DNA from: Aquabacterium soli
GTDB lineage: Bacteria > Pseudomonadota > Gammaproteobacteria > Burkholderiales > Burkholderiaceae_C
DNA: 64,000 nt
Assembly: GCF_003933735.1 (NCBI RefSeq)
Contig: NZ_RSED01000003.1
Location: forward strand, 62,001 to 126,000
Direction: 5' to 3'
The translations under genes were made by a program, and so were the position numbers. A model generated the notes under the pieces. That model searched no databases. It was not told the DNA's origin and saw nothing but the letters and a program-made list of their open reading frames with translations. Every line of letters begins with the position of its first letter. Position 1 is the first letter of the stretch. Positions 49,507 to 61,086 of the stretch are shown piece by piece.

Positions 49507-51266
49507 CTACACGGGCTGAGGCTGTTCGCGGTTGAGCCGCACCAGGGCGTCGAATTGCTCCGGCGGCACGGCCTTGCTGAACAGGAAGCCCTGGAAGACG
49601 TCGCAGCCGATGTGCTGCAGGATGCGGTGCTGCTCGGGGGTCTCGATGCCTTCGGCCACCACATCCATGCCCAGGCTGTGGCCCAGGGTGACCACGGTCT
49701 GCACGATGGCGCGGTCCTTGTCGTGCTTGGGCAGGTCGATGATGAAGGACCGGTCGATCTTGAGTTCGCTGGCCGGAAAGCGCTTGAGGTAGCTCAGCGA
49801 CGAGTAGCCGGTGCCGAAGTCGTCGATGGACAGACCCACGCCCAGGGCGCGCAGGTCGTGCATCTGCTGCAGGGCCTTGGCGGCGTCTTGCACCAGCATG
49901 CTCTCGGTCAGCTCCATCATCAGCCAGGAGGGCGGCAGCCCCGTGCTCTTGAGCAGGTGCTGAAGGCGCGTACAGAGCTGGCCATCCTCAAATTGCGGGC
50001 GGGCCACGTTTACCGCGATCTTGAGGTGCTCCAGGCCTTCTTCGCGCCACACCCGGGCCTGGCGGCAGGCTTCGTCGAGCACCCAGGCGCCGATGTCGCC
50101 GATCAGGCCTGACTCTTCAGCAACGGTGATGAAGCGCCCAGGCAGCAGCAGCCCATGCTCGGGGTGCTGCCAGCGCACCAGGGCCTCCGCGCCCTTGATG
50201 GTGCCGGTCTGCAGGCAGACCTTGGGCTGGTAGTGCAGCCGCAGCTCATCGCGCTCCAGGGCGCGGCGCAACTGGTGTGTCAGCGTCAGGCGCTCCAGCG
50301 AGCGGGCGGTCATCTCTTCAGAGAAGAACTCGTAGCGGGTCTTGCCGTTCGAGGCGAGGGCCTTGGAGCAGGCCATGTCGGCGCTCTTGAGCAGGCTGTC
50401 CGCATGGCGGCCATCAGCGGGGGCCAGCGCGATGCCGATGCTGGCGCTCAGGAAGATCGGGTGTCCATCGACCTCGATCGGTTCGGCCAGGGCCTGCAGG
50501 CACTGCTTGGCCAGGTCAGCGGCATTCTCGGCATGGGCCAGATCGGGGATCAGCAGGGCGAAATCGTGGTCGCCCACACGGGCCAGGTCGAGTGCCTCCG
50601 TCGACAAACGCGCCATGCCAGGCAAAGAGGCGAGCAGCCCGGCCAGGCGCAGGGCCACTTGGCGCAGCAGGCTGTCGGCGGCTCGGGGCCCCAGGGTTTC
50701 GCGGGTCTGGCGGACCTGGTCGCAGCTCAGGTGCAGCAGGCCCATGGCGCCATCGCGCCGGGCCAGGGTATGCGGTAGCAGGCCTTCGAGGCGGCGCGTG
50801 AATCGGTCGCGGTTGGCCAGGCCGGTGACGTGGTCCACATAGGCCAGCCTGTCCTGGTAGCGCTTGAAGGCCAGGGTGTTGCGCATGCGGAGCACCAGCT
50901 CGCTGGCATCCACCGGCTTGGCCAGGAACTCGGTGGCGCCCAGCTCCAGCGCGCGCAGCTTGGTGGCCGGATCGCTTGCGGCGGTCAGCACCACGACCGG
51001 TGTGTACTGCAGATCCGGGTCGCCCCGCACGGCGGCCAGGATCTCGAAGCCCGACACCCTCGGCATCATCAGGTCGAGCAGCAGCACGTCGGGACGTCGC
51101 GCCTTGATCAGGGCCAGCGCCGCCGTGGGCTCGTTGCAGGCCACGAAGCGCGTGTAGCCCGCGTCTTCGAGGTGGGTCTGGATGACATCGGTGAGGAGTT
51201 CTTCGTCATCGACCATCATCACCAGCGCTTCATCCCATGGGGCGCTGTCTGGGGAGAAATGAGGGC

Positions 51267-51270
<4 letters not shown>
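49507..51270 (-). CDS. Response regulator with REC, degenerate GGDEF and EAL domains
   Basis: A 587-residue regulator. The REC domain has phospho-acceptor D66 in L-L-L-D-L-M-M-P, acidic D21-D22 and K118. The next domain is GGDEF-like, but its signature reads V-G-D-H-D-F, so it is unlikely to make c-di-GMP. The EAL domain keeps E-A-L-V-R-W, E-L-T-E-S, D-D-F-G-T-G and E-G-I-E-T, so phosphodiesterase activity is expected. The GTG at 51270 overlaps the kinase stop (GTGA), and earlier in-frame sequence is a shadow of the kinase. It is probably the output partner of that kinase. Confidence 0.92.
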
Positions 51271-53791
<2,521 letters not shown>

Positions 53792-53795
<4 letters not shown>

Positions 53796-56700
53796 GCGCG
53801 GGCCTCCGGGGGCTGAGGCGGCACAGGTGGGATGACAGATGGCGGTGGTGGCGGTGGAGGGGGCGGAGGAGGTGCATCGCCATCGAACAAGTTCTCGACG
53901 GTGGCGTCGCCATCGCCCAGGTCGATGGACTGCCCGCGCCCACCCCCGCGGTGCAGCACGGGCAATGGATCGATCATCTGCCAGGCCGGCATGGCCGACA
54001 GCATGGATCCGAGCAGGGCGCCGCCGCGGATCAGCCAGATCACATATCCCACCGACAGGCCTGTGCTCAGCGCGATGGATGAGGCGACGACATGGCGGCG
54101 TTCCAGGCCGCTGTCCTGCAACTGATCGTGCAGGGCATCGAGGTTGCGGCGCAGGTCTTCGGCCGCGCCGGGGGCGGCGAGCGAGCTGCTCCAGCTGTAC
54201 TGGAAGGCCTCGGTGCCGGCCGTGGGCGCGGCATTGATGTTGGTGGCCCGCTCGGCGCCATCGATGCTGACCTTGACCAGAGGCGCGTCAACGCGAATGT
54301 CTGCCGGTGGGGTGTAGGCCTGGGGCGCATCGGCGGGGCCAGCGACGGGCAGCGATGCTGCGCCTTGGGCGGGCAGGGCGGCCACGCCACTGGCAGCAGC
54401 CTCTGATGTGGCCGGCGCCTCGCTGCTGTTGCCGGTGCTGCTGGAGGACGCATCGCTGCCCGACGTGGTGGAGGGCGATGTGCCCGTCGCGGGTGCCACC
54501 GGTGCCGGCGTGAAGCTCACGGTGGCGGCGCTGCTGACGCTGGCATGCCCGTCGGAAACCACCAGCACGTAGGCGGGCGCCTCGCCGCTGCCATCGTGCA
54601 CGAAAGTGATCAGCCCGGCTTGTGCATCGGCCAGCGAGAACTGCGTGACGGTGGCGCCCGAGTCCACATGGACGAAGCGGCCACCGCTGAGGTTCTGAAC
54701 GCTCAGGGCCAGCGCGCTGGCGGGGGTGTCGACGTCGCTGACCTGCACCACGGGCGTGGCGCTGCCGTTCTGGTCGATGGCGAGGGTGTTGATGGTGAGC
54801 ACGGGGGCGTCATCGACAGCCGCGATGGCGATGGCCGTCTGGCTGGTCGTGGTCAAGGGGCCACTGGCTTGCGTGCCGCTGCTGTCCAGACCACTGTGGC
54901 CAAGGTCGCTGCTGACCATCGTGAGCGTGTCGATGCCGTTGACATCCGCATCGGGCCGGTAGAGCAGTCCCTGGCTATCGGCCAGCGTGGCATTGATGGC
55001 CGCCACGGTGCCGGTCAGCACCACACTGCGGCCATTGGCGGCATGCTGCAACTGGCCGGCCACCAGGCCACCGTCCACGTCGGTGCGCACGCTCAGCGTG
55101 CCGTGCTGCACGCTGAGCGTGACGGTGATGTCGTTGCCACCGGCTTCAAGATCGTCGATGCGCAGGCCGCCCAACACGAGCGGTGTGTCTTCAGCGGTGC
55201 TGTAGCCACTGGTGGGCAGGGTGTTGCTGGGTGCGCGGTTGAATGTGTTCAAGTGCACCGTGAGTGTCTGCTGAGCGCTGGTGCTGCCATCCGATGCGGC
55301 CACGATGACCGTGTAATCACGGGCATGGGTGTCGAAGGGGGCGGTGCCGACATCGGGCGTGACGGCAAAGCTCAGTGAGCCCGTGGCTGTGTCTATGCTG
55401 AAGAAGGCCTGGTCGACCCCGCCCACGATGGCGTAACTCAGCGTGCCGCTGTCGGTGTCCGAGGCCTGCACCGTGGTGACCTGGGTGTTGAACTCCGTCA
55501 CGTTGACCGTGGCCGTGGCGCCCCCGCCATCGCTGGTGATGACCGGGGTGGCGTTGAAGGTGACCGTTGCGCTGGACACCGCAGAGTCACCGCTGGCATC
55601 GAAGGCCACCAGCGTGTATGACGGTGCGGTGGCTCCCCCGGTGTGCACGAAGGCGATGGTCCCGGCCTGCAGTTGGCCCAAGGTGAACTGCGCGACGGTG
55701 AGGCCCGTGACAGTGTCGATGAATTGCCCACCGCTGATGCTCTGCACGCGCACGCCGACCGCTGCCGTGCTGCTGTCGACATCGCTGAGCTGGATGTCGG
55801 GAATGGCGGTTCCACCCTGGCTGATGTTCAGTGTGTTGGTGGTGATGCTCGGGGCGTCGTCCACCGCGGCGATGGTGATGGTGGCCTGGTCGGTGTCAGT
55901 CAGCGGGGCGCTGGGCTGGGTGCCATTGCTGGCCAGGCCGCTGTGGCCCTGGTCATTGCTGACCATGATCAAGGTATCACTGCCGTTGAAGTCGGCATCA
56001 CCCTGGTAGAGCACGCCGTCGAGGGCGGCCAGGGTGGCGTTGATTTCGGCCACGGTGCCGGTGAGCGTGACCTGGCGCGGGCTACCGTACTGGATCTGCG
56101 AAGCCTGCAGGCCTGCGGCCACATCGTCGCGCACACTCAATGTGCCGTGCTGTACTTCAAGGCTGACGGTGATGGCGTTGTTGCGTGCGTCCACGTCATT
56201 GACTGACAAGCCAGTGATCGCCTTGGTCGTGTCTTCTTGCGCGCCAAGGCTGGGTGGCAGCGTGTTGACTGGCGCACGGTTATAGGCCTGCACCTGGATG
56301 TTCAGCGCCTGACTGTCACTGGAGTTGCCGTCGGTCACGCTGACGATCACGGCATAGACGTTGTCCTGGTCTGCATCGAGTGGTGCGGTGGCGTCGGGGG
56401 CAGCCCTGAAGGTGAGCACGCCGGTGGCCGTATTGATGTCGAACAGGGCCTGGTCTACACCACCGATGATGCTGTAGCTCAGCGTGGTGCTGTCGCTGTC
56501 TGTCGCATGCAGCGTGGTGACGGAGGTCTGTCCTTCCAGCACGGTCAGTGTGGCCATGTCACCGCCACCATGGCTGTCGATGACCGGTGTCTGGTTCACA
56601 GGCGAGGGGTCGGTGATCTGGATGAGCACCCACTGCACGTCGTAAGCCCCGCTCGTGTCGATCGCATAGACGAAGACCTGGTAGACGTTGTTGCCGGTGT

Positions 56701-57943
56701 AGCTCTGGTCTTGGTTGATGTCGACAGGGTTCTTGAAACGCAGCACACCGGTGTTGGCATCGATCGTCATCAAGCCGCTGTCCGAAGACGTGCCGATGGC
56801 GTAAGTCACCGCGTCGCCTTCGGGATCGATCGCATGCGACTGGGTGATGGTGGTGGTGCCAGTGGCCACGTTGACGACCGTGTAACCATCCCCACCGCCG
56901 CTGGTGATGACGGGCGCCTCGTTGACGTTTTGAACATCGACCGTGATGTTCTGCGAGTCGCTGTTGTACCCGTCGCTGACGCTGACGACGACTTTGTAGG
57001 CGTTGTCGCCATTCGTGTCCGTGGGCGATTCGTAGTTGGGCGCATTGCGAAAGCTCAGCACGCCGCTGCTGGCGTCGATCTTGAACTTGCCCGCATCGCC
57101 GCCCCCAGTGATGGAGTAGGTGAGGGTGCTCGTGGCGTTGTCCAGCAGCATGGCCGTCACGGTGGTGACGGCGGTAGTGTTCTCGTTGACCTGGATGGTG
57201 GCCGTGCTGCCGCCGCCATTGCTGGTGATGACTGGAGGTGTCAGGCCCAGGGCCAAGGTGTGCGACCAGCTGTCCTGTGCCGTGCTGCTCAGCGCAATGT
57301 CGGCTTCGATGGTGCCGGTATGCGCTTCCAGCACCCAGTCGCCGCCCAGGGCCTGTTGGCCGGTGCTGTCATTGCTGGCGGCCACGTCCGCGCCGGTCAG
57401 AGCGGCCAGGTCCTGCAGCAGGGCCCGGCCGCCGCTCGATTGGGCCACGTCGCAGCCGTAGATCAGCAGGTCGCCATCAGCCGAGAATGCGCTGCCCCAT
57501 TGCGCGACGTCGCTGGCACGCTGCAGCAGGGTCTGAGCGTCGAGCACGGTGCTGCCGAGCTGGACCTGGCCGTCGCTGCCGTGGCTGATCAGGTGTACAG
57601 CTGCCACGTTCTGCTGCGCTTGCAAGACCTCGCTGATGCGGGCCAGGCCATCCTCGTCGCTGCGGATCACGATCACTTCGATGTCGCGCCCGGTAGCCTG
57701 CTGCGCTGCAAAGTCCCGCTGCAATGCACCGAGTTCAGGCACGGAGGCGTCGATGAAGACCACCTCGTGCGTGGCCGTGCCATGTGTCAGTGCCTGCACG
57801 TTCTGCGTGGCCACGGGGTTGTCGAGCAGTCCCACGCTGTCCGCGCCCATGGCCAGCGGTGCCAGATCGGCTGAGTACAGGAGCTTGGGCTCCAGTACCT
57901 CGACGATGGGGCGATGGTGGGGACTGGCGGCACGCATGGGCAC
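53792..57943 (-). CDS. LEPR-XLL/DUF4347/cadherin-like membrane-anchored protein
   Basis: A 1383-residue protein. Residues 18-27 read L-E-P-K-L-L-Y-S-A-D, the LEPR-XLL motif. A DUF4347 domain (about 55-230) holds H-L-I-S-H-G-S-D-G and I-Y-G-C-D-V-A. Cadherin/VCBS-like repeats, mostly starting V-I-T-S-x-G-G-G or N-R-A-P, fill about 235-1190 and include two near-identical longer blocks. A linker rich in Ser, Ala and Pro precedes a membrane segment (about 1305-1330) and a tail with 11 consecutive prolines. A large surface or periplasmic adhesin-like protein tethered at its C-terminus is likely. It lacks a classical signal peptide. It starts 18 bases after the HlyD-like gene and is coupled to the kinase gene by ATGA. 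Confidence 0.88.
54511..55242 (-). repeat. Internal repeat copy B of cadherin-like block
   Basis: About 244 codons beginning N-R-A-P-S-N-T-L-P and ending A-T-V-S-F. It shares its whole layout with copy A, including V-Q-H-G-T-L-S-V-R, L-T-G-T-V-A and A-A-V-D-D-A-P. It encodes two or more beta-sandwich repeats. Confidence 0.8.
55557..56282 (-). repeat. Internal repeat copy A of cadherin-like block
   Basis: About 242 codons beginning N-R-A-P-V-N-T-L-P and ending A-T-V-T-F, parallel to copy B. The two copies are separated by one shorter V-I-T-S-x-G-G-G repeat, so the segmental duplication is several repeats long. Confidence 0.8.
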
Positions 57944-57961
57944 TTCGGCGCGGGCGGCTGC

Positions 57962-59095
57962 TCAGCGAAGCGCGGAGAGGGTGACGCTGTAGGTCAGCGT
58001 GGCCTGGGCCAAAAGAGGAGGCGTGCGCGCGTTGGTTGATGCGAGCCGCGCTTCGGGCGTCGGGGTGATGGGGCGGCTCAAAGCCCAGCTCGGGCGCAGC
58101 ACCAGCACATCGGCCGGTGGTTGCGCCGACTGGCTGCGACGAGGCTGGCCATGTTCCGGTGACCAGCTCACCGTGCGTACCGAGGCACGGCTGGGAGATC
58201 GTTGTACCTTGTCTGCAGGCGCGGCCTTGGCGGGGACGGCGATAGGAGAGCGGTTCGGGTTTCCTGGAGGCAGTGCCTGGGCTGCGGCCTGGCGGCTGCT
58301 CCAATCTGCCTTGCAGCGCAGGCCGCCAGGCAGACGGTGGTCCGGGTTGGGCAAGGTCAGGCGCACGCGGAAGGTGTTGCTCGCCGCGTCCACCACCTTG
58401 TCGACGTACTGCACGGTGGCGCGCAAGGCGTCCAGCCCTGGCAGTTCTGGACGGATGCTCAGTGTGTCACCCACGGCCACCTGGCCATACTGGGCGATCG
58501 GCACCATCAGCGAAACGCGCAGGGGGTCGATGGAGGCGACGCGGATCACCGGGCGGTCTTCGACGCGCTCGCCCAGGTTGCTGTAACGCTCGACCACCAC
58601 GCCGCGGATGGGGCTGCGCAGTGTGCGCAAGCCCAACTGGGCCTGGGCCACGGCCTGTTCCTGTCCGTAGATGCGCTGCTGGCTCTGAGCCATCTTGAGC
58701 TTCTGCACGGCCACCTCGGCCTCGGCCACGGCCTGTTCCACGGCCTGGGCAGACACGAAGTCCTGGGCCAGCAGCTGGCGGGCGCGGTCCACCTTCTGAC
58801 GGGCCAGCACCACGTTGGCCTGGGCGGCCTTGACCTCGGCATCCACCTGCGAACGCAGCGCAGCCACGCCGGCATTCGCACGCTCGACATCGGCACGCAG
58901 CATGGCCAGCGTCTGACCGGCTTCGACGGCATCGCCCAGGGCCACGGGCAGGCGCTCGATCACGCCGGTGACGGGCGAGCCGACATCGGCCACTTGTTCG
59001 GGCTCGATCAGGCAGCCCGAAGGCTTGGTGGCCGGAGGCGCGGTGTGGGCGGAGGCCATCATCAAGGCCCCCACCATGCCCCAACCAGCCCTCAC
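57962..59095 (-). CDS. HlyD-like periplasmic adaptor with C-terminal extension
   Basis: A 377-residue membrane-fusion protein. A signal-like N-terminus (about 1-20) is followed by half of a lipoyl domain (V-G-S-P-V-T-G-V-I near residue 38), a coiled-coil hairpin (about 65-150), the second lipoyl half (L-R-S-P-I-R-G-V-V-V-E-R) and a beta-barrel. The last 110 or so residues are low-complexity, rich in Ser, Pro, Arg and Ala, and are not part of the usual fold. Adaptors of this type link an inner-membrane exporter to an outer-membrane channel. The GTG at 59095 overlaps the SecA-like stop (GTGA) and gives the signal-like start; a longer upstream frame does not. Confidence 0.88.
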   Translation of the reverse strand: MRAGWGMVGALMMASAHTAPPATKPSGCLIEPEQVADVGSPVTGVIERLPVALGDAVEAGQTLAMLRADVERANAGVAALRSQVDAEVKAAQANVVLARQKVDRARQLLAQDFVSAQAVEQAVAEAEVAVQKLKMAQSQQRIYGQEQAVAQAQLGLRTLRSPIRGVVVERYSNLGERVEDRPVIRVASIDPLRVSLMVPIAQYGQVAVGDTLSIRPELPGLDALRATVQYVDKVVDAASNTFRVRLTLPNPDHRLPGGLRCKADWSSRQAAAQALPPGNPNRSPIAVPAKAAPADKVQRSPSRASVRTVSWSPEHGQPRRSQSAQPPADVLVLRPSWALSRPITPTPEARLASTNARTPPLLAQATLTYSVTLSALR

Positions 59096-61086
59096 CGCCG
59101 GGCTCGTTGCGCGTGTACTTCCCATTGCTGGTCCTGCTTCAAGAGGTGCCGGCGCATGGCCGACTGTCGCTGCTCCTCGATCCGTTGAGACAGGCGCATC
59201 GTGGCGTACCGCCACCATGACGTCATCCATGGAACGAAATCTGTGACGAATGAACCGAGCATAGGCGCACCTACCGTGTGACGCTCGGACAAATTGGAGG
59301 AACAAATCCACGTTTCTGTGCTTCCCGGCAGCCCTTGGCGCGCCGCGCGTCCCAACAACTGGCGATCCATGCGCCGGGATTCGTTGCGCTGGCAATGGAT
59401 CACATGCAGGCCGCCAGCGGCCAGGGCGCTGCTGTCCAGTGCGATGTCGGTGCCGCGTCCGGCCATGCGGGTGGCCACGGTCACCATCCCCGCACACCCG
59501 GCCTGCGCCACGATCTCGGCCTCGCGCTGGTCGTGGCGCGCGTTGAGCACGGCGTGCCGCACACCGTGCTGCTGCAGGTGCCAGGACAGCCGCTCCGAGT
59601 CGGACACCGTGTCCGTGCCGATCAGCACCGCGCGTTGCTGCGCACGCAAGGCGGCGGTTCGCTGAGCGACGGCTCCCCAACGTGCCTCGGCGTCGGAGAA
59701 ACAGCGCATGGGACCGTCATGCCGCTTGGAGGGCTGGCGCAAGGGCATGCGGCGCAGGCTCAGGCCGTAAACGTCCAGCAGTTCCCGGCGGGCTTCATGC
59801 AAGGTGCCGCTGAGGCCGGCCAGGTGCCAGTAGCGTTGGAAGAAGCGCTGGTAAGTGATCTGGGCGAGGGTGTCTGTCGGGGCGCTGGGCGGGCAGCCTT
59901 CCTTGAGTTCTACCAGCGCCTGCAGACCCTGGCTCCAGACACGCCCCGTGGCTACGCGTCCGGTGAGTTGATCCAGCAACTCGATGCGCTGATCGCGCAC
60001 CAGGTAGTGGTGATCACGCTGTAGCAGGTGCTGCGCGGTGAGCGCCAACCGCACCAGTTCATGCCGCACCGCGGTACGGCGCCAGGGACCGCCCAGCGCC
60101 TCGGTGCGGGCTTGCACATCGGCCTCGCCCTGCGGGGTGAGCGTGACCGCCAGGGCGCCTGACTGGGTGACGAAGTGGGCAGGCGATACCAGAGCGGCCG
60201 CCACCTGGCGTGCCTGCCACCACAGTGCCCGGCGAGCCGCCTGTTGCGCAGGCCGCTCGGGCAGACTGGCAGAAATGACCAGGGGCACCACGGCCTCGTC
60301 CAGCAGGATGCTGTCGGCCTCGTCCAGCAGTGCCATGCACAGCCCCTGCAGCACGGGCTGATCGTGGCCGCTGCCGGGCAGGGCCAGGCCATCGCGCAGG
60401 TGGTCGAATGCCAGTTCCCGGGCGGTCGTGAAGACGATGTCGCACCGGTAGATGCCACGCCTTTGGGCCGGCGTGGCACCTGTGCCGACATGCCCAACGC
60501 TCAAGCCCAACTGTGTGCACAAAGGCGACAAGGCCTGCGCATCCCGCTCTGCCAGGTAGTCATTGGCCGTGACCACATGCACAGGTACGCCGGCCAGGGC
60601 GGCGATGCAGGCTGCGGCAGCCATGGACAAGGTCTTGCCTTCACCCGTGGCCATTTCGACCAACTGGTGATCGAGCAGATGGCTGCAAGCCAGCATCTGC
60701 AACGGATGCAGTTGCAGGCCAAACGCACGCTGCAATGCCGCCTGCACACAGGCCATGGCCTGGGCACAGGGCTCTGGCTGGAAGCCATGACGGCGAAGTT
60801 CACGGGCGGCTGCGGCGATGGCCTGTTGACAGGTTTCTTCTGGCACACCGGGTGCCAGCAACGGTGCTGCCAGTTGCTGGACACGAGCCAGCCATGCCTG
60901 CTCCAGGCGATGGCGCAGCCATCCCTGGGGATGCGTCCACCAACCTGGTGGGCGCCACAGCGTGCCGGTGCGCGGCGGTGCATCGGTGTGGTCTGGGCGT
61001 TGGGGATGCGCGCCCCATCGCAAACCGGGCCGTGCCACGGGTGAACAAGGGGATGTCAGCGCCGACGCGAGCATGGCTGGCGTCAT
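59092..61086 (-). CDS. SecA-like ATPase (accessory, C-terminally short)
   Basis: A 664-residue SecA homologue. Motor motifs are all visible: T-G-E-G-K-T, T-A-N-D-Y-L-A-E-R-D, L-L-D-E-A-D-S-I-L-L-D-E-A, a T-G-R-V-A-T-G-R-V-W-S-Q-G-L stretch, L-S-G-T-L, M-A-G-R-G-T-D-I and R-R-M-D-R-Q-L-L-G-R-A-A-R-Q-G. It is about 240 residues shorter than housekeeping SecA, mainly at the C-terminus, and I see no zinc-binding C-terminal tail. The DEAD box reads D-E-A-D rather than D-E-V-D. It probably powers export of a partner encoded nearby. Its ATG overlaps the M50 stop (ATGA at 61083-61086), so the upstream frame is rejected. Confidence 0.88.
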   Translation of the reverse strand: MTPAMLASALTSPCSPVARPGLRWGAHPQRPDHTDAPPRTGTLWRPPGWWTHPQGWLRHRLEQAWLARVQQLAAPLLAPGVPEETCQQAIAAAARELRRHGFQPEPCAQAMACVQAALQRAFGLQLHPLQMLACSHLLDHQLVEMATGEGKTLSMAAAACIAALAGVPVHVVTANDYLAERDAQALSPLCTQLGLSVGHVGTGATPAQRRGIYRCDIVFTTARELAFDHLRDGLALPGSGHDQPVLQGLCMALLDEADSILLDEAVVPLVISASLPERPAQQAARRALWWQARQVAAALVSPAHFVTQSGALAVTLTPQGEADVQARTEALGGPWRRTAVRHELVRLALTAQHLLQRDHHYLVRDQRIELLDQLTGRVATGRVWSQGLQALVELKEGCPPSAPTDTLAQITYQRFFQRYWHLAGLSGTLHEARRELLDVYGLSLRRMPLRQPSKRHDGPMRCFSDAEARWGAVAQRTAALRAQQRAVLIGTDTVSDSERLSWHLQQHGVRHAVLNARHDQREAEIVAQAGCAGMVTVATRMAGRGTDIALDSSALAAGGLHVIHCQRNESRRMDRQLLGRAARQGLPGSTETWICSSNLSERHTVGAPMLGSFVTDFVPWMTSWWRYATMRLSQRIEEQRQSAMRRHLLKQDQQWEVHAQRARR

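Noticed and set aside
56237-57874. 545-residue open frame antisense to the LEPR-XLL gene
   Set aside because: Shadow frame; the opposite strand codes clear domains.
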